Below, one piece after another: positions 19,014 to 30,364 of a DNA stretch of 64,000 nucleotides. The DNA is from Pseudomonas hygromyciniae (GTDB lineage: Bacteria; Pseudomonadota; Gammaproteobacteria; Pseudomonadales; Pseudomonadaceae): assembly GCF_016925675.1 (NCBI RefSeq), contig NZ_CP070506.1:3780501-3844500 (forward strand), written 5' to 3'. The position numbers were made by a program, and so were the translations under genes. Position 1 is the first letter of the stretch. Each line of letters opens with the position of its first letter. The notes under the pieces were generated by a model. The model worked only from the letters and a program-made list of their open reading frames with translations, did not search any database and was not told the DNA's origin.

Positions 19014-20336
19014 TCAGAGGGTCATCGCGGCAAACCAGCCGAACACCAGCAACGGCAGGTTGTAGTGCAGGAACGTCGGGACCACGGTGTCCCAGATATG
19101 GTGATGCTGGCCGTCGATGTTCAAACCCGAGGTCGGTCCCAGGGTGGAGTCCGACGCTGGCGAACCGGCATCGCCCAGGGCGCCGGCGGTGCCGACGATG
19201 CAGACAATGGCCAGGGGGCTGAACCCCAGTTGCACACACAGCGGCACGAAAATCGCCGCCAGGATCGGCACGGTGGAAAACGACGAGCCAATGCCCATGG
19301 TCACCAGCAGGCCCACCAGCAACATCAACAACGCGCCCACGCCACGACTATGGCCGATCAAGGCCGCAGAGGCCTGCACCAGCGTCTGCACCTGGCCGGT
19401 GGCCTTGAGGACTTCGGCAAACCCGGAAGCAGCGATCATGATGAAGCCGATCATCGCCATCATCTTCATGCCTTCGGTGAACAGGTCATCGGTGTCGCGC
19501 CAGCGTACGATGCCCGACACCGAGAAGATCAGGAAACCCGCCAGGGCACCGATGATCATCGAGTCCAGCCACAGCTGGATGATAAAGGCCGAGGCAATGG
19601 CCAGCCCGGCTACCAGCAGGGTCAGCGGGTTGTATTGCACCGCCACTTGCTCGACCCGCTCGATTTTCTTCAGGTCGTAGACGCGCTTTTTGCGATAGCT
19701 GATAAACACCGCCACCAACAGGCCGAACACCATGCCCAGCGCCGGGATACCCATGGCGTGGGTGACATTGACCTGGCTGATATCCACCCCACTCTTGGCG
19801 ACGTTGGCCAGCAGGATCTGGTTGAGGAAGATGTTGCCGAAGCCCACCGGCAGGAACATATACGGGGTGATCAGGCCGAAGGTCATGACACAGGCGATCA
19901 GGCGCCGGTCAATCTGCAGCTTGGTCAGCACATACAGAAGAGGCGGCACCAGCAGCGGAATAAAGGCGATATGGATCGGCAGGATGTTCTGCGAGGCAAT
20001 CGCCACCGCCCCCAGCAGGCAGATCAGCAGCCATTTGACGTGATTGCCGCCGCTCGCCTCCTGGCGCCCCACCAGCAGCAAGGCCTTGTCCGCCAGGGCA
20101 TGGGCCAGGCCGGACTTGGCGATCGCCACGGCGAAAGCACCGAGCAATGCGTAGGACAGCGCCACGGTGGCACCGCCGCCCAGGCCGCTGTTGAACGCGC
20201 TGAGCGTCGCGTCGATCCCAAGACCACCGGTCAAGCCGCCGACCAGGGCGCCGACGATGATCGCGATGACCACATGCACGCGGGACAGGCTCAGCACGAG
20301 CATGGTACCGACCGCGGCGATTACTGCGTTAATCAT
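19014..20336 (-). CDS. Na+/H+ antiporter family protein (NhaC/YuiF-like)
   Basis: 440 aa from [20 protein letters not shown]; the upstream extension to 20408 is not membrane-like. About eleven hydrophobic segments. Conserved features include the [10 protein letters not shown] and [18 protein letters not shown] blocks, and a C-terminal [20 protein letters not shown] in which the acidic residues within a membrane region fit this antiporter-like family. B. subtilis YuiF of this group has been linked to histidine transport, so the name is family-based only. Flanked by two chemoreceptor genes. Confidence 0.8.
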   Translation of the reverse strand: MINAVIAAVGTMLVLSLSRVHVVIAIIVGALVGGLTGGLGIDATLSAFNSGLGGGATVALSYALLGAFAVAIAKSGLAHALADKALLLVGRQEASGGNHVKWLLICLLGAVAIASQNILPIHIAFIPLLVPPLLYVLTKLQIDRRLIACVMTFGLITPYMFLPVGFGNIFLNQILLANVAKSGVDISQVNVTHAMGIPALGMVFGLLVAVFISYRKKRVYDLKKIERVEQVAVQYNPLTLLVAGLAIASAFIIQLWLDSMIIGALAGFLIFSVSGIVRWRDTDDLFTEGMKMMAMIGFIMIAASGFAEVLKATGQVQTLVQASAALIGHSRGVGALLMLLVGLLVTMGIGSSFSTVPILAAIFVPLCVQLGFSPLAIVCIVGTAGALGDAGSPASDSTLGPTSGLNIDGQHHHIWDTVVPTFLHYNLPLLVFGWFAAMTL

Positions 20337-20571
20337 GGCTACCTCAAGACAGAAACATAAAAACAACACACGCCGGCGCCCTGGCCAAATGGCGACCACG
20401 GCACACACAGAAAAGGTGTTTTATTAGAGGGCGCGCACTTTGCAGCAGCCGGCGCGCCATGTCAAAGCACGACGTCGCAAACAGAATTCAATTGATCGTA
20501 TGAATAAAGAAAAAAACCATGCGGCCGATACAACGGATCATCTCTGTCGTAACGAAAGGTTAAGGATCTCC

Positions 20572-22719
20572 ATGTCGCTCAGGCAGCTGTCCATTCAATG
20601 GAAAATCACCCTCCTCGCCGGCCTTTGTCTGTTGGGGATCGTGACCCTGCTGGTGGGTCTTTCGCTGTATCGGATGGACCAGAGCTCACAACGGGTCCAG
20701 ACCTCCAGCACGCAGATGCTCAATGTCGCGGCTCAATCGCGCATCGAAGCCCAGGGTGAAGTCCAGGCATTGGGCATCCGCCAGCAGTTTATGGACGCCT
20801 ACCAATACGGCCATGGTTTCTCGCGCCAGGTGCTGTTTTTGCGGGAACAGGCCGAGAAACGCTTCCTCGATGCCTTTGACTTGCGTGAAGACCTGACCCG
20901 CCAAGTCAAGGCCGCGCTGCAGGCCAATCCGGATCTGCTGGGCCTGTCTCTGGTATTCGAAGCCAATGCCCTGGATGGCAAGGATGAGTTGTTTGCCGGC
21001 CAGCAAGAGCTGGGCAGTAACGAGAAGGGCCGCTTCGCCCTGTACTGGTCGCAGCCGACACCCGGTAAGCTGACCTCGATGGCACTGCCGGAAAGCGACA
21101 TGTCCGACACCAGCATCGGCCCCAGCGGCGAAAAGGCCAACACCTGGTTCACCTGCCCGCGCACCACCCTCAAACCGTGCGTGATCGAACCGTACTTCTA
21201 TGTGATCGACGGGCAGAACGTATTGCTCACCAGCATCGTGTTCCCCCTCACGGTCAATGGCAAAGTCATCGCCTCGCTGTCGGTGGACATCAACCTCAAC
21301 AGCCTGCAGGCGGTCAGCCAGAATGCCAGCCGCAAGCTGTATGACGGCCAGACCAACGTCAGCATCATCAGCCCGGTGGGTTTGCTCGCCGGCTATAGCC
21401 CGGATGCGAGCAAGCTCAGCCAGCGCCTGGACAGCGTCGACACCACCAGCGGCGCACAACTGATCAGTGCCATGGCCAGCAGTACCCAGACCTACAGCCT
21501 ACGCACCGGCCAGCAACTCAAGGTACTGGCGCCGTTCCAGCCAATCCCCGATGGCAAGTCCTGGGGCGTGTTGCTGGACGTGCCGGAAAAAGTCCTGATC
21601 GGCCCCGCCCAAGCCCTCAAGGCCGAACTGGATGCCGACAACACCAAAGGCACCTTGCTGGAACTGGGCCTGGGCTTGCTCGCCGCGATTGTCGGTTTGC
21701 TATTGGTATGGCTGATGGCCCGCAGCGTCACCCGGCCAATCCTCGGCGTGGCCCGCATGCTGGAGGATATCGCCAGCGGCGAAGGCGACCTGACCAGGCG
21801 CCTGGCCTACGACAAGCGCGACGAACTCGGTGAACTGGCCAGTTGGTTCAACCGTTTCCTCGACAAGCTGCAACCAATCATTGCCGAGGTCAAACGCTCG
21901 GTGCAGGACGCGCGCACCACCGCCGACCAATCGGCGGCGATTGCCAGCCAGACCAGTGCCGGCATGGAGCAGCAATACCGCCAAGTGGATCAGGTGGCCA
22001 CCGCCTCCCACGAGATGAGCGCCACCGCCCAGGACGTCGCCCGCAGCGCCGCCCAGGCCGCACACGCCGCCCGGGATGCCGATCAGGCCACCCGCGACGG
22101 CCTGACCGTGATCGACCGCACCACCACCAGCATCGGCCACCTCGCCGCCGATATGAGTACGGCGATGACCCAGGTCGAAGGGCTGGCGGCCAATAGCGAG
22201 CAGATCGGTTCTGTGCTGGAAGTGATCCGCGCAATTGCCGAACAGACCAACCTGCTGGCCCTCAACGCCGCCATCGAAGCCGCCCGTGCCGGTGAGGCCG
22301 GGCGTGGCTTTGCAGTGGTCGCCGATGAGGTGCGCAACCTCGCACGGCGTACCCAGGAGTCGGTGGAAGAAACCCGCCAGGTGATCGAACAGTTACAAAA
22401 CGGCACCCAGGAAGTGGTGAGCTCCATGAGCAACAGTCATCGCCAGGCCCAAGGCAGTGTCGAACAGGTCGGCCAGGCAGTGACGGCATTGCGCCAGATC
22501 GGCGATGCGGTGACGGTGATCAGCGACATGAACCTGCAGATCGCCAGCGCCGCCGAGCAACAAAGCGCAGTGGCCGAAGAGATCAACAGCAACGTGGCGA
22601 CGATTCGTGACGTGACCGAGTCGCTGTCGGGCCAGGCCAATGAGTCGGCCCGGGTCAGCCAGACACTCAATAGCCTGGCCAATCAGCAACAGGGGTTGAT
22701 GGATCAGTTCCGCGTCTGA
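20572..22719 (+). CDS. Methyl-accepting chemotaxis protein with large double-Cache-type sensor
   Basis: 715 aa from [17 protein letters not shown], with AAGGAT 8 nt upstream; an open extension to 20440 is unsupported. TM1 about 11-33; a long periplasmic region of about 350 residues with [20 protein letters not shown] and [14 protein letters not shown], typical of dCache modules; TM2 about 364-386; HAMP ending [12 protein letters not shown]; signalling tip [19 protein letters not shown]. Double-Cache receptors commonly bind amino acids or amines. Divergent from the antiporter gene. Confidence 0.92.
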   Translation: MSLRQLSIQWKITLLAGLCLLGIVTLLVGLSLYRMDQSSQRVQTSSTQMLNVAAQSRIEAQGEVQALGIRQQFMDAYQYGHGFSRQVLFLREQAEKRFLDAFDLREDLTRQVKAALQANPDLLGLSLVFEANALDGKDELFAGQQELGSNEKGRFALYWSQPTPGKLTSMALPESDMSDTSIGPSGEKANTWFTCPRTTLKPCVIEPYFYVIDGQNVLLTSIVFPLTVNGKVIASLSVDINLNSLQAVSQNASRKLYDGQTNVSIISPVGLLAGYSPDASKLSQRLDSVDTTSGAQLISAMASSTQTYSLRTGQQLKVLAPFQPIPDGKSWGVLLDVPEKVLIGPAQALKAELDADNTKGTLLELGLGLLAAIVGLLLVWLMARSVTRPILGVARMLEDIASGEGDLTRRLAYDKRDELGELASWFNRFLDKLQPIIAEVKRSVQDARTTADQSAAIASQTSAGMEQQYRQVDQVATASHEMSATAQDVARSAAQAAHAARDADQATRDGLTVIDRTTTSIGHLAADMSTAMTQVEGLAANSEQIGSVLEVIRAIAEQTNLLALNAAIEAARAGEAGRGFAVVADEVRNLARRTQESVEETRQVIEQLQNGTQEVVSSMSNSHRQAQGSVEQVGQAVTALRQIGDAVTVISDMNLQIASAAEQQSAVAEEINSNVATIRDVTESLSGQANESARVSQTLNSLANQQQGLMDQFRV

Positions 22720-22726
22720 TGGCGAT

Positions 22727-23143
22727 TTAAAGGGCGCGGGGCCTGGCGCCGGACGCAGGATCCAGCTCACAACTCCAGAGCTCCAACGCCGGCCGGCTCG
22801 CGTGTGGCGGGCCGAGCCAGGCGCTCAGCCACTCGCACTGCTGGTTGATACACAGTTGATAATCCCCCGCCTCAGGGGTGCGCCCCAAGCGCAGGGGTTG
22901 CAAGGGGGGCAGTTGACGCTGGTAATGCCAACTGCCCTCGCGCAGTTGGGCGCCGTCCGGAATTTCCATACCGGCCCCGGAACCCTTGACCCGCGCCTCA
23001 CCCAGTACCAGCCCCGCAGGCGTTACGCGGTAATCCTCTTCCCAGCGCACTTTCTCAACGGTATGGGTCCAGGCGAGGGTGAAGGCTGGCGTGGGGACTT
23101 GTGCCCAGACTGCACCCGCCAAGCCCAGGCACAGGCCAATCAC
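22727..23143 (-). CDS. DUF1850 domain-containing protein, TRAP-transporter accessory
   Basis: 138 aa if started at the GTG at 23143, which overlaps the TRAP permease stop as GTGA; an ATG at 23179 would give 150 aa. A hydrophobic N-terminus (VIGLCLGLAGAVWAQ) suggests export. FTLAWTHTVEKVRWEEDY is the conserved DUF1850 block, and the family is nearly always found next to TAXI-type TRAP permeases. Its function is unknown. Last gene of the TAXI-TRAP operon. Confidence 0.8.
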   Translation of the reverse strand: MIGLCLGLAGAVWAQVPTPAFTLAWTHTVEKVRWEEDYRVTPAGLVLGEARVKGSGAGMEIPDGAQLREGSWHYQRQLPPLQPLRLGRTPEAGDYQLCINQQCEWLSAWLGPPHASRPALELWSCELDPASGARPRAL

Positions 23144-25167
23144 GCCGTGGCCACCCGAGCCCGGCGGGCGCGCCAGCAATGCTGCGCGATCAGCAGCGCC
23201 GCCAGGGCGAAGCCGATTTCATCGCTTAACGGCGTCGCCAGAATCAGGCTACCACCGGCGACCAAACCCAGCACGCGCTCCCACCCATTGAGTCGGGCCT
23301 GCAAGTAGCCGGTAAACGCCGCGCCCCAAATGCCGATGGCCAGTAACGCCTTGGCAACCACATACAGTGTGGCCAGCAGGCTATCGCCCTGCAGCATCAG
23401 CGCCGGCTCATACACCGCCATAAAGGGCACAACGAACCCGGCCACGGCGATGCGCACCGCCCAAAAGCTGATCTTCAGCCCGCTCTCCCTGGCAATCGGT
23501 GCGGCCGCGAAACAGGCCAGCGCCACCGGCGGCGTGAGGTCGGCCATGATGCCGAAATAGAACACGAACATATGCGACACAATCAGCGGCACGCCCAGGT
23601 CCAGGAGTGCCGGGGCAGCAATCGAGCTGGTGATGATGTAGTTGGGAATGGTCGGGATGCCCATGCCCAGCACCAGACAGGTGAGCATGGTGAGCACCAG
23701 CGAAAGGAACAGATTGTCCTGGCCGATAGCGAGGATGTAGCCGGCAAAGGTCGAGGCCACCCCGGTCAGCGACACCACCCCGATGATCACCCCCACCAGC
23801 GCGCAGGCGATGCCCACCGGCACGGCATGGCGTGCGCCTTCAACTAGGGCATGCAGGCAGATTGTCAGGGTGTCGCGGCCGCCCTTGATGAACCAGCACA
23901 CCGCCACCAACAGCGCCACGACTCCAAACACCATGCCGATACCGAGCCGGAAGAAGCCCGCACACAGCACGCCCAGGACGATCCAGAAAACGAAACGCAT
24001 GGCCGTGGACGATACCCGCAGGATGATCGCCGAGCCCAGGATGACGATGGAGGTCAGTGCCAGGCCGACCATGCCGGAGAACAACGGTGTGCGCCCGGAG
24101 AACAGCAGGTAGATCAGCACGAACAGCGGAATCAGCAGATACCAGCGCTGCTTCACCGACGCCCAGGGGTTGGGGCACTCCTCCTTGGGCAAGCCACGCA
24201 GGTTGGAGCGCTTGGCTTCCAGGTGAACCATCCAGAATACCGAGCCGAAGTACAGCAAGGCCGGAATCAGCGCGGCCTTGGCTACCTCGAAGAACGGCAC
24301 GTTGATCGTCTCGGCCATGATAAAGGCCACCGCGCCCATGATCGGCGGCATGATCTGGCTACCCATCGACGAGGTCGCCTCCACGCCGCCGGCAAACGCC
24401 GATTTGTAGCCAAAGCGCTTCATCAAAGGGATGGTGAATTGGCCGGTGGTGACCACATTGGCCACCCCCGAACCGGTGATGGTGCCCATCAGTGCCGACG
24501 ACACCACTGAAACCTTGGCTGGGCCACCGAGTTTATGGCCGAACAGGCCCATGGCGAAATCGGTGAAGAGCTTGATCATCCCGGCCTGTTCGAGGAACGC
24601 GCCGAACAAAATAAACAGGAAGATGTACGTGGCCGAAACGTAGGTCGGCGTGCCGTACAGCCCCTCGGTGCCAAAGGCCAGTTGGTTGACGACCTGGTCG
24701 ATGGCATAGCCGCGGTGCATCAGGTCGCCCGGCAGGTACTGGCCAAACAGGCCGTAGACCAGGAACAGCGCACAGATCAGCGGCAAGGCAATGCCCATCA
24801 CCCGCCGCGCCGCTTCAAACACCAGCACGATCAGCACCAGGCCGACGACCATGTCGCCGGTGGTCAAATCGCCGGAGCGCTGGATCAAATCCGCTTCGAA
24901 ATACCACTGGTAGAACGCCGTACCCATCCCGACCAGCCCCAATAGCCAGGCCAGGGGCTGCCAGGGCTGTTCCTTGCCACGCGCCGGAAAGCACAGAAAC
25001 ACCACCAGTAGCAGAAAGCCCACGTGCACGGCCCGCAGAATCTGGCTGGAGACGGGATGGAAGGCAGCGGTGATAATTTGGAACACGGAAAATAACAGCG
25101 CGACATAGAACAGCGCTCGAGGCCAATCCCTGGGATTGGCGGCGAGGCTTTGGTCTTGCTCACTCAT
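23140..25167 (-). CDS. TRAP transporter fused permease (small + large membrane subunits)
   Basis: 675 aa with about 17-19 hydrophobic segments, the length of DctQM fusions that serve TAXI-type binding proteins. The DctM-like domain is recognisable by GVANVVTTGQFTIPLMKRFG, FAGGVEATSSMGSQIMPPIM and ADLTPPVALACFAAAPIA. It imports organic acids or amino acids with Na+ or H+ using the periplasmic protein encoded just upstream. The operon runs binding protein - permease - DUF1850. The permease is intact even though the binding-protein gene is frameshifted. Confidence 0.93.
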   Translation of the reverse strand: MSEQDQSLAANPRDWPRALFYVALLFSVFQIITAAFHPVSSQILRAVHVGFLLLVVFLCFPARGKEQPWQPLAWLLGLVGMGTAFYQWYFEADLIQRSGDLTTGDMVVGLVLIVLVFEAARRVMGIALPLICALFLVYGLFGQYLPGDLMHRGYAIDQVVNQLAFGTEGLYGTPTYVSATYIFLFILFGAFLEQAGMIKLFTDFAMGLFGHKLGGPAKVSVVSSALMGTITGSGVANVVTTGQFTIPLMKRFGYKSAFAGGVEATSSMGSQIMPPIMGAVAFIMAETINVPFFEVAKAALIPALLYFGSVFWMVHLEAKRSNLRGLPKEECPNPWASVKQRWYLLIPLFVLIYLLFSGRTPLFSGMVGLALTSIVILGSAIILRVSSTAMRFVFWIVLGVLCAGFFRLGIGMVFGVVALLVAVCWFIKGGRDTLTICLHALVEGARHAVPVGIACALVGVIIGVVSLTGVASTFAGYILAIGQDNLFLSLVLTMLTCLVLGMGIPTIPNYIITSSIAAPALLDLGVPLIVSHMFVFYFGIMADLTPPVALACFAAAPIARESGLKISFWAVRIAVAGFVVPFMAVYEPALMLQGDSLLATLYVVAKALLAIGIWGAAFTGYLQARLNGWERVLGLVAGGSLILATPLSDEIGFALAALLIAQHCWRARRARVATA

Positions 25168-25293
25168 GCAGGTACTCCCTCGTTACAACGTCGATAGGCC
25201 AACAAAACCTGGCACGCGGTGTACGCAGGTTTTATTCACAGCCCATGCATGTGTCCGCAGCGATGGGTGCTGCACGCAGCACCCACCTGCCGC

Positions 25294-26248
25294 TTACAGG
25301 GCGCCCACTTCCTTGTAGAAGCGCTCGGCCCCCGGATGCAACGGGATCGGCAGGCCCTTGGCCGCGCCTTCCAGCTTGATATCCTTGGCGGCCGAGTGGG
25401 CGTTGCCCAGGCGATCGAGGTTGTCGAACATGAGTTTGGTCATCTGGTAGGCCACGTCATCGGATACGCCGTCATGGCTGACCAGGATATTGGTGATGGC
25501 CACGGTCGGTACATCGCTGTCCTGACCGTCGTAGGTGCCCGCCGGGATCACGGAGCCCAGGTAGGCGGCGTTGTCGATCTTGGCGGTGATATCGGCTGGA
25601 ATGGCGACGAAGGTGATCGGCAGGGTCGCGGCCAGGTCGCGGATCGCGGCCATGCCCAGGCCCGAGGACTGCAAGGTGGCATCCAACTGACGGTTCTTGA
25701 TTAACTCAACCGATTCGGCATACGGCAGAAACTCGACCTTGCCCATGTCTTCATAGCTCAGGCCAGCCGCCTTGAAGATCGCGCGGGCGTTGAGCTCGGT
25801 GCCGGATTTCGGTGCGCCGACGGAGATGCGCTTGTTTTTCAGGTCGGCCAGGGTGGTGATGCCTGACTCCTTGCTGGCGACGATCTGAATGTAGTTCGGG
25901 TAAGTGCCGGCAATCGCCCGCAGTTTCTTCAGTGGAGCCTTGAAGCCGGCGTCTTCCACGCCGTTCCAGGCATCGGCGACCGAATCGCCAAGGGCAAAGG
26001 CCAACTCACCGCGACCGGCTTGCAGCAGGTTGAGGTTTTCCACTGACGCCTTGGTGGCCTGCACCGAAGTCTTCGACCCTTCGATACCGTTGCTGTACAG
26101 CTGTGACAGGCCCACGCCAATGGGGGTAATACACGCCGCTGGTGCCACCGGTCAGCACGTTGATAAATGTGGGGGCGGCGAGTGCCGCAGTACTTGCGGC
26201 AAAGGCTGCGGCAGCAGCAAACACACTGAAACGCTTGGTCATTCGCAT
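25294..26248 (-). pseudogene. TAXI family TRAP solute-binding protein, frameshifted
   Basis: Two overlapping frames together make a normal TAXI protein of 317 aa. The N-part from 26248 (MRMTKRFSVFAAAAAFAAST signal peptide, then TFINVLTGGTSGVYYP) shifts into nonsense after YYP. The C-part resumes with IGVGLSQLYSNGIEGSKTS in another frame and continues to 25294. Removing one base from the G5 run at 26122-26126 (C5 on the coding strand) restores the expected GGTSGVYYPIGVGLSQ. A SD (AAAGGCGA) precedes the 26248 start. Either a recent inactivation, a reversible slip in the homopolymer, or a base-call error. Confidence 0.85.
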
Positions 26249-26452
26249 GGGAGTCGCCTTTTATCTTTCTTATTGGGTACCGAGCAATCGAGCGCCCGAC
26301 TGACAAGTGCTCTGACAGATACCAGGCCTTGCAAGGGGAAAAACCTGCTCGGCATGGCTAGCCAGTTGGTTGTTATAAGCGAAATGCTCCCGGCCAGGCG
26401 CCACAAGAAAAGTCTTGTTGCAAATCTCTACACATCGACAGCCAGGTACCAA

Positions 26453-27772
26453 TCAGACCTGGCGTCGAGGCAACTCGATCAGCACCTTGAGCCCCCCCAA
26501 CTCACTCTCATGCAACTGCAAAGTGCCACCCCACACCTCGACAATATCCCGCACGATCCCCAACCCCAGGCCATGGCCATCGGTCTGCTCATCCAGGCGG
26601 GTCCCACGGCTGAACACTTGGCTGCGCTGGGCCTCGGGAATCCCTGGCCCGTCATCCTCGACCCGCAGCTCAAAACAGTGGGGCGCCTCGTCAATGCTCA
26701 CCCGCACCTCGGCATCCGCCCATTTGCAGGCGTTGTCCAGCAGGTTGCCCAAAAGCTCCAACAGGTCTTCGCGGTCCCATGGCAGTTGCAGGCCGGGGCG
26801 CACGTGGTAGCTCAGGTCCAGGTGCTCGCCGTGGATCATGTTCAGGGTCGCCAGCAGGCCGGGCAGTTCGCTGTCGCAGTCGAACAGCGCGCCGGGCAGG
26901 GTTTCGCCGGCCAGGCGCGCGCGGTTCAGTTCGCGGTTGAGCCGTTGCTGCACCTGCTGCAACTGCTCGCGCAACAACTTGGCCAATTGCGGCTGGTCCT
27001 TGAGCTGCTCGCTGGACGCCACACTCAACAGCACTGCCAGGGGCGTCTTCAAGGCGTGGCCGAGGTTGCCCAGGGCATTGCGCGAGCGTTTGAGGCTGTC
27101 TTCGGTATGGGCCAGCAGGTGATTGATCTGAGCCACCAGCGGCTCCAGTTCCACCGGCACTTGGGTGTCCAACTGCGAGCGCTGGCCTTGCTGCAACTGC
27201 GCGATCTGCTCGCGGGCGGTTTCCAGCGGGCGCAGGGCCCGGCGCACGGTGACCCGTTGCAGCAGCAAGATCAGGAGCAACGCCGCCAGCCCGAGGACCA
27301 GGCCGACCTGGCGCATCAGGCGGAAACTCTCGCGCACCGGTGTGTAGTCCTGGGCCACGCTGATGGAGATCGCCTGGCCAAAACGTTTGTAGTCCGAGCG
27401 CAATATCAACAATTGCTGGCCTTCCGGGCCCAACTGCAGATTGCCCTGCAAGCCGGCCTGGGGCAGTTGCGGCAGTTCCTGGTCCCACAGGGAGCGGGAG
27501 CGCCAGTGGTTGTCGCTGAAGTCGATACGAAAATAATGCCCGGAGAACGGGCGTTGATAGGCCGGTGACAAGCGCTGTTCATCCAGTTGTAAGCCACCGG
27601 GGCCACGCACCAGGGCCACCAGCAGGTTTTCACTGTCGTTGCGCAGGCCCGACTCCAGATAGCGCTGCAAACCCATTTCGAACAACCACAGGCTGGTTTG
27701 CGCCAGCACCAGGCCGACGATCACCATTACGCTGATCAGCCCCAGGCTCAAGCGCCGCTGGATCGACCTCAC
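26453..27772 (-). CDS. Two-component sensor histidine kinase
   Basis: 439 aa. TM1 about 9-32, periplasmic segment about 33-155, TM2 about 157-175, then the HAMP-like linker. H-box [14 protein letters not shown] carries the phospho-accepting His, N-box [14 protein letters not shown]1 EDDGPGIP and G2 [10 protein letters not shown] complete the ATPase domain. The PhoQ-like H-box (GHALKTPL) places it near the PhoQ/PmrB-like group. Its start overlaps the response regulator gene by 4 nt, and the operon begins with two PepSY genes, so it may sense an envelope or cation cue. The stimulus is unknown. Confidence 0.92.
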   Translation of the reverse strand: MRSIQRRLSLGLISVMVIVGLVLAQTSLWLFEMGLQRYLESGLRNDSENLLVALVRGPGGLQLDEQRLSPAYQRPFSGHYFRIDFSDNHWRSRSLWDQELPQLPQAGLQGNLQLGPEGQQLLILRSDYKRFGQAISISVAQDYTPVRESFRLMRQVGLVLGLAALLLILLLQRVTVRRALRPLETAREQIAQLQQGQRSQLDTQVPVELEPLVAQINHLLAHTEDSLKRSRNALGNLGHALKTPLAVLLSVASSEQLKDQPQLAKLLREQLQQVQQRLNRELNRARLAGETLPGALFDCDSELPGLLATLNMIHGEHLDLSYHVRPGLQLPWDREDLLELLGNLLDNACKWADAEVRVSIDEAPHCFELRVEDDGPGIPEAQRSQVFSRGTRLDEQTDGHGLGLGIVRDIVEVWGGTLQLHESELGGLKVLIELPRRQV

Positions 27773-28437
27773 GTGGGGCTGGCGCCAAAGCGATAACCCT
27801 GGCCGCGCCGGGTTTCAATCACGCTGCGCCCCAGCTTGCGGCGCAAATGATTGACGTGCACTTCGAGGACGTTGGAGTCGCGCTCGGTTTCACCATCGTA
27901 CAAATGCTCGGCCAGATGGCTTTTGGACAGGATCTGCTCGGGATGCAGCATGAAGTAGCGCAACAAGCGAAACTCGGCAGCAGTCAATTGCACCTCGGCG
28001 CCGTCGCGCATCACACACTGGCGGCCTTCATCCAGATGCAGGCCGGCGGCCTGCAACGTCGGCTGGTTGACCTGGCCGTGGGAGCGGCGCAACAACGCCT
28101 GAATGCGCAGGTACAACTCCTCGGGGTGGAACGGCTTGCTCAGATAATCGTCGGCCCCAGCCTTGAGCCCTTCGATGCGCTCGGCCCAAGAGTCGCGGGC
28201 GGTGAGGATCAACACCGGGGTCGCCAGGGCGGCGGCGCGCCATTGGCTCAACACCTCAAGCCCCGGCAGGCCGGGCAAGCCCAGATCGAGGATGATCAGG
28301 TCATACGGCTCGCTGCGTCCCTGATACACCGCGTCACGCCCGTCCGCCAGCCAATCCACGGCATACCCCTGGGCTTTGAGCCCGGCCAGCAATTCATCGG
28401 CCAGGGGCACGTGGTCTTCCACCAGAAGCAGGCGCAT
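27769..28437 (-). CDS. OmpR-family response regulator
   Basis: 222 aa. Receiver domain with acidic pocket [13 protein letters not shown], phospho-accepting Asp in [10 protein letters not shown] (about residue 51) and the conserved Lys in LSKPF. The C-terminal winged helix has [16 protein letters not shown] and the recognition region [15 protein letters not shown], then [11 protein letters not shown]. It overlaps the kinase gene by 4 nt and begins at the nucleotide where the first PepSY gene ends, so all four genes form one unit. Confidence 0.94.
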   Translation of the reverse strand: MRLLLVEDHVPLADELLAGLKAQGYAVDWLADGRDAVYQGRSEPYDLIILDLGLPGLPGLEVLSQWRAAALATPVLILTARDSWAERIEGLKAGADDYLSKPFHPEELYLRIQALLRRSHGQVNQPTLQAAGLHLDEGRQCVMRDGAEVQLTAAEFRLLRYFMLHPEQILSKSHLAEHLYDGETERDSNVLEVHVNHLRRKLGRSVIETRRGQGYRFGASPT

Positions 28438-28751
28438 CAGTCATCTTCCTCGTCTTTAAGCAGCGCACCCGTGGTCGCGTCCAGTTTGATTTCTCGGACC
28501 ACGCCATCGGTGGTCACCAACTCTACTTCATAGACGTAGCTGCCGTGTTTGCTCTCAAGCTCAGCCTCCAGCAACCGGGACCCGGGATGCCGCGCCATGG
28601 CCTGCTGCAGCAGTTGCTCAAGGGACAGGATCACCCCTTGCTGGCGCAGCGCCAGGGCTTCGTCCTGATTGAGGTCCCGGGCAGCCACTACCGAGCAAAA
28701 GGCCAGGAGCACCAGCGCCAGTCGACTGCCGGTGCGTAGATTTACCTTCAT
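28437..28751 (-). CDS. PepSY domain protein 1, exported
   Basis: 104 aa from [13 protein letters not shown] at 28751. Signal peptide ending near VVAA, then one PepSY domain: [32 protein letters not shown] and [20 protein letters not shown], ending in an acidic DEEDD tail. PepSY domains are small periplasmic modules thought to bind or inhibit other proteins or metals. Its ATG overlaps the stop of PepSY protein 2 (TAATG), and its stop abuts the regulator's ATG. Confidence 0.85.
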   Translation of the reverse strand: MKVNLRTGSRLALVLLAFCSVVAARDLNQDEALALRQQGVILSLEQLLQQAMARHPGSRLLEAELESKHGSYVYEVELVTTDGVVREIKLDATTGALLKDEEDD

Positions 28752-29059
28752 TACGTATCCTGATGATCCTTGAGAACTTGCCCGGTCACAGCGTCCAATT
28801 CCACGTCCCACTCGACACCTTGGGCATCGCGCAGGTCGACCTGGTAAATGTATTTGCCGTACTCCTGCTCGAGCTCGGTCTCATGCACAGTGCCACCGGG
28901 ATGTTTGGCCAGGGCTGCAGCGTTGAGCTTCTCGAACGACTGGATGGTACCAGCGTCACGCAATTTCAGCGCTTCATCCGGTCCCAGGTCCCGGGCCTGA
29001 GCCAGGCCGGTGGTGAGGGCGATGATACTGGCGGCGATAACGGCTGTGAGGTTTTTCAT
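28751..29059 (-). CDS. PepSY domain protein 2, exported (first gene of the operon)
   Basis: 102 aa from MKNLTAVIAASIIALTTGL at 29059, with GGAGAATCATC as ribosome-binding site. Signal peptide, then a PepSY domain parallel to that of its neighbour: LGPDEALKLRDAGTIQSFEK, HPGGTVHETELEQEYG and YIYQVDLRDAQGVEWDVELD. The two proteins clearly arose by duplication. The 159-nt gap to the divergent patatin-like gene should hold the operon promoter. Confidence 0.87.
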   Translation of the reverse strand: MKNLTAVIAASIIALTTGLAQARDLGPDEALKLRDAGTIQSFEKLNAAALAKHPGGTVHETELEQEYGKYIYQVDLRDAQGVEWDVELDAVTGQVLKDHQDT

Positions 29060-29218
29060 GATGATTCTCCATTTCCGGATGTTTTGCCTACGCCCCCCAC
29101 AGTACGGATCGCAACTTAACTGAAACTGAATTGCCACTATGGCAATTGTCCCACAACACCTTGCCAGGCCCCCGGGCAAATTTCCTATACTGCCCTGCTC
29201 GCCTGCACAGAGATCGGT

Positions 29219-30298
29219 ATGACCGCCATCCACATCAAGTTCCCAGCCCTGACGCTCAAGGCTGGCCAGCGCGCCTTTGCACGCATTCGCGAACAGGGCC
29301 TGCAGCCTGCCGACGTGGGCATTCTGCCCGGCGCGGCCGGGGGGCCCAAGGCCTTGGGCATTCAGGGCCTGGACCTGGCGCTGTTCGGTGACTGGCTGGC
29401 GCGTGCGCCCCGCGAGCGCTCGCTGATTGGTGCCTCCATCGGTTCCTGGCGCTTTGCCAGCGCCTGCCTGCCAGACCCGGTACAAGGCCTGCTCGACCTC
29501 GGTCGCTTGTACAACGAGCAACGCTTTGCCAAGGGCGTGACCATGGCTGAGGTCAGCCAAAGCTGCCAGCGCATGCTCGATGACCTGTTGGCCGGGCGCG
29601 ATGCGACGCTGCTGGATAACCCGCACTATCGCCTGAATATCGTGGTCGTTAAAAGTCATGGCCTGCTGGCCGACGATCACCGTGGCCGCCTGGGCCTGGG
29701 CCTGTCCTCGGTAATCGCCGACAACCTGCGCGGCCGTGCGCGCCTGTCCCGGCATTTTGAGCGACTGATCATCCACGACCCGCGCCAGGCGCCACCACTG
29801 CACCCGCTCAAGGATTTCCCTTCGCGCTTCCTCGACCTGGAACTGGGCAACCTGCGCCAGGCATTGCTGGCGTCCGGCTCGATCCCCATGGTCATGCAAG
29901 GTGTGCGCGACTTGCCGGGCGCCGGTGCCGGCACCTATCGCGATGGCGGCCTGCTGGACTACCACCTCGACCTGCCCTACCACGGCGATGACATCGTGCT
30001 GTACCCGCACTTCACCGACCGGGTCATCCCCGGCTGGTTCGACAAGAGCCTGCCGTGGCGGCGCAGCAACCCGCAGGGTTTGCAGGATGTGTTGCTATTG
30101 GCCCCCTCACGGGAGTACCTGGCTCGCCTGCCCTACGGCAAATTGCCGGATCGCAGCGACTTCAAGCGCTTTGTGGGGGATGACGCCCGACGCAATCAGT
30201 ACTGGCAAACCGCAATGAGTGAAAGCCAGCGGCTGGGTGATGAGTTCCTCGAACTGGCCGATAACGGCCGATTGGGTGAGCGCCTGATTGCCCTGTGA
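29219..30298 (+). CDS. Patatin-like phospholipase family protein
   Basis: 359 aa. Catalytic dyad motifs are present: GASIGSW with the nucleophile Ser at about 73, and YRDGGLLD with Asp at about 242. The oxyanion-hole segment is GILPGAAGGPKALGIQG. No signal peptide, so a cytosolic acyl hydrolase is likely. The substrate is unknown. Divergent from the PepSY/two-component operon. Confidence 0.85.
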   Translation: MTAIHIKFPALTLKAGQRAFARIREQGLQPADVGILPGAAGGPKALGIQGLDLALFGDWLARAPRERSLIGASIGSWRFASACLPDPVQGLLDLGRLYNEQRFAKGVTMAEVSQSCQRMLDDLLAGRDATLLDNPHYRLNIVVVKSHGLLADDHRGRLGLGLSSVIADNLRGRARLSRHFERLIIHDPRQAPPLHPLKDFPSRFLDLELGNLRQALLASGSIPMVMQGVRDLPGAGAGTYRDGGLLDYHLDLPYHGDDIVLYPHFTDRVIPGWFDKSLPWRRSNPQGLQDVLLLAPSREYLARLPYGKLPDRSDFKRFVGDDARRNQYWQTAMSESQRLGDEFLELADNGRLGERLIAL

Positions 30299-30364
30299 GT
30301 CAACTTGATTGCCACCTCGACCGATTAGAGATGCAAGCGACGAACACAAAAGCATTATTTAACC

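Noticed and set aside
29060..30010. Long minus-strand frame fused to PepSY protein 2
   Set aside because: It is antisense to the patatin-like gene, and the PepSY protein has its own signal peptide and ribosome-binding site at 29059.
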